Source: Siphonodentalium dalli (Eukaryota; Mollusca; Scaphopoda; Gadilida; Siphonodentaliidae). Taken from it: a stretch of DNA of 64,000 bases. Each line of letters starts with the position of its first letter. Positions within the stretch are counted from its first letter, which is position 1. Made by a program: the position numbers and the translations under genes. The notes under the pieces are model-generated. The model saw only the letters and a program-made list of their open reading frames with translations. It did not search any database and was not told where the DNA came from. The stretch spans positions 34,348,918 to 34,412,917 of the forward strand of contig CP136062.1 in NCBI GenBank assembly GCA_032622095.1. Direction: 5' to 3'. Positions 62,199-64,000 of this stretch are shown piece after piece.

Positions 62199-64000
62199 GA
62201 AGATCTGACCAAAGGTACGACCTGTAGCCCATGCCAAAGGATTTAGTAATGTAAAGAGTAAAATTCAAGATGGTTGCTGGCGGCCATGTTTTTTGGCCGA
62301 TTGACCCCAAAATGACTCATTCCAATCTACATGTCATTGTTAACATCCATGACAAATTTGATGATGATCAGACTAAAGGTACGACCTGTAGCCCGTGCTA
62401 AGAATTTAGTCATACAAAGAGTAAAATCCAAGATGGCTGCTGGCGGCCACGTTTTTTTCCGCCAAATGACCCCAAAATTACTCGTTCCCATCTACATATC
62501 AACATTAACATCCAGGACAAATTTCATGATGATCAGACGAATAGTACGACCTGTGGCCCGTGCTAATGGATTAAATTTTGAAATCCAAGATGGCCGCTGG
62601 CGGCCATGTTTTTTTGTCCGAATGACCCCAAAATGACTCGTTCCCATTTACATTCCAATTTCAACAGCCATGAAAAATTTTATGATGATCAGACTAAAGG
62701 TACGACCTGTAGCCCGTGCTAAAGGATTTAGTCATACAAAGAGTAAAATCCAAGATGGCTGCTGGCGGCCATCTTTTTTGGCCGAATGACCCCAAAATGA
62801 CTCGTTCCCATCTACATGTCATTATTAACATTCATAAAATTTTTTATGATGATCAGACTAAAGATACAACCTGTAGCCCGTGCTAAAGGATTTAGTCATA
62901 CAAAGAGTAAATTCCAAGATGGCTGCTGGCGACCATGTTTTTGGCCGATTGACCCCAAAATTACCCGTTCCCATCTACATGTCATTGTTAACATCCATGA
63001 GAAATTTTATGATGATCAGACTAAAGGTACGACCTGCAGCCCGTGATAAAGAAGTTAGTCATACAAAGAGTAAAATCTAAGATGGCTGCTGGTGGCCATG
63101 TTTTTGGCCGAATGACCCCAAAATTACTCGTTCCCATCTACATGTAAATATTATCATCCATGACAAATTTCATGATGATCAGACAATCAGTACGACCTGT
63201 GGTCCGTGCTAATGGATTAAATTTTGAAATCCAAGATGGCCGCTGGCGGCCATGTTTTTTGTCCGAATGACCCCAAAATGACTCGTTCCCATCTACATTC
63301 CAATATCAACAGCCATGACAAATTTTATAATGATCAGACTAAAGGTACGACCTGTAGGCCGTGCTAAAGGATTTAGTCATACAAAGAGTAAAATCCAAGA
63401 TGGCTGCTGGCGGCCATGTTTTTTGGCCGAATGACCCCAAAATGACTCGTTTCCCATCTACATGTCAATATTAACATCCATGACAAATTTCATGATGATC
63501 AGACTAACAGTACGACCTGTAGCCCGTGCTAAAGGATTTAGTCATACAAAGAGTAAAATCCAAGATGGCTGCTGGCGGCCATGTGTTTTTGCCGATTGAC
63601 CCCAAAATGACTCGTTCCAATCTACATGTCATTGTTAACATCCATGACAAATTTGATGATGATCAGACTAAAGGTGCCACCTGTAGCCCGTGCTAAAGAA
63701 TTTAGTCATACAAAGAGTAAAATCCAAGATGGCTGCTGGCGGCCATGTTTTTGGGCCGAATGACCCCAAAATTACTCGTTCCCATCTACATGTCAATATT
63801 AACATCCATGACAAATTTCATGACGATCAGACGAACAGTGCGACCTGTGGCCCGTGCTAATGGATTGAATTTTGAAAACAAAGATGGCCACTGGCGGCCA
63901 TGTTTTTTGTCCGAATGACCCCAAAATGACTCGTTCCCATCTACATTTCAATTTCAACAGCCATGATAAATTTCATGATTATCAGACTAAAGGTACGACC

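Larger units (their letters stand above)
50900..64000. repeat. Strand-alternating 155/164-bp satellite super-array
   Basis: Monomers match the 39-42 kb array. Plus blocks: 50900-52923, 53822-54171, 55239-55751, 56655-57005, 58190-58703, 59215-59596, 60780-61129, 62199-64000. Minus blocks: 53213-53712, 54461-55130, 56041-56546, 57295-58090, 58995-59214, 59886-60680, 61419-62091. Plus-to-minus changes always occur at a 289-bp core, and minus-to-plus changes at a spacer, except at about 59215. An element start motif lies at 52049-52145. Recurring frames beginning MQRVKSKMAAGG are monomer shadows. The array runs off the right edge. Confidence 0.92.

Noticed and set aside
50900-64000. Many frames beginning MQRVKSKMAAGGHVF or MLNDLVMQRVK
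   Set aside because: They are translations of the satellite monomer. Equivalent frames appear on both strands and end at core or spacer sequence, with no conservation of coding over non-coding positions seen.

Overview
This is non-coding-dominated eukaryotic nuclear DNA, almost certainly from a marine invertebrate. The base composition is AT-rich, there are no long ORFs, and three short segments look like introns-and-exons coding sequence. Roughly two thirds of the window is transposons, inverted repeats and satellite. Several repeats carry a GACGGACGGACG-type run, a hairpin and an A-rich tail (for example 36325-36402, 38800-38880, 41034-41112). I associate this layout with mollusc, especially bivalve, genomes. 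That assignment is recollection plus inference, not a database result.

Layout. 1-575: the start of a minus-strand satellite-bearing element. 576-4894: unique DNA. 4895-6838: GC-rich foldback region with interlocked inverted repeats. 7351-7477: small hairpin element. 7965-13400: a 5.4-kb unit with arms of about 1.3-1.5 kb in inverted orientation. 15471-17890: AT-rich tandem repeat (about 453 bp) interrupted by a 150-bp G-rich array. 20775-26027: a 5.25-kb hAT-like non-autonomous element with 8-bp target duplications and a nested 468-bp MITE. 26400-39100: diverged interspersed repeats, a MITE (30203-31075) and a tRNA-derived SINE. 39109-42362: satellite with monomers of about 155/164 bp inside an element with recognisable ends. 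43070-47952: 225-bp satellite. 48300-49262: more of the 155-bp satellite. 49646-50890: hairpins, an exon, a MITE and a SINE body. 50900-64000: satellite that repeatedly flips strand.

Coding content is small: a strong internal exon at 33726-33914 (+), an exon at 49839-49985 (-) that matches a secreted-protein-like pattern but is broken by a one-base frameshift, and a possible last exon at 26076-26209 (-). No complete gene can be assembled, and most ORFs are shadows of the repeats.

The most notable structure is 52.9-61.4 kb. Seven copies of a 289-bp core, each with perfect 20-bp terminal inverted repeats, sit exactly where the satellite changes strand. Six copies of a spacer of about 100 bp sit at six of the opposite switch points. 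The core is a diverged relative of the AT-rich tandem unit at 15.5-16.4 kb, and the spacer is the subterminal 5' part of the element seen at 39.1 kb and, reversed, at 450-575. This suggests a tandem-repeat-bearing mobile element family (resembling the pearl/HINE class) that has been rearranged into a long alternating palindrome.
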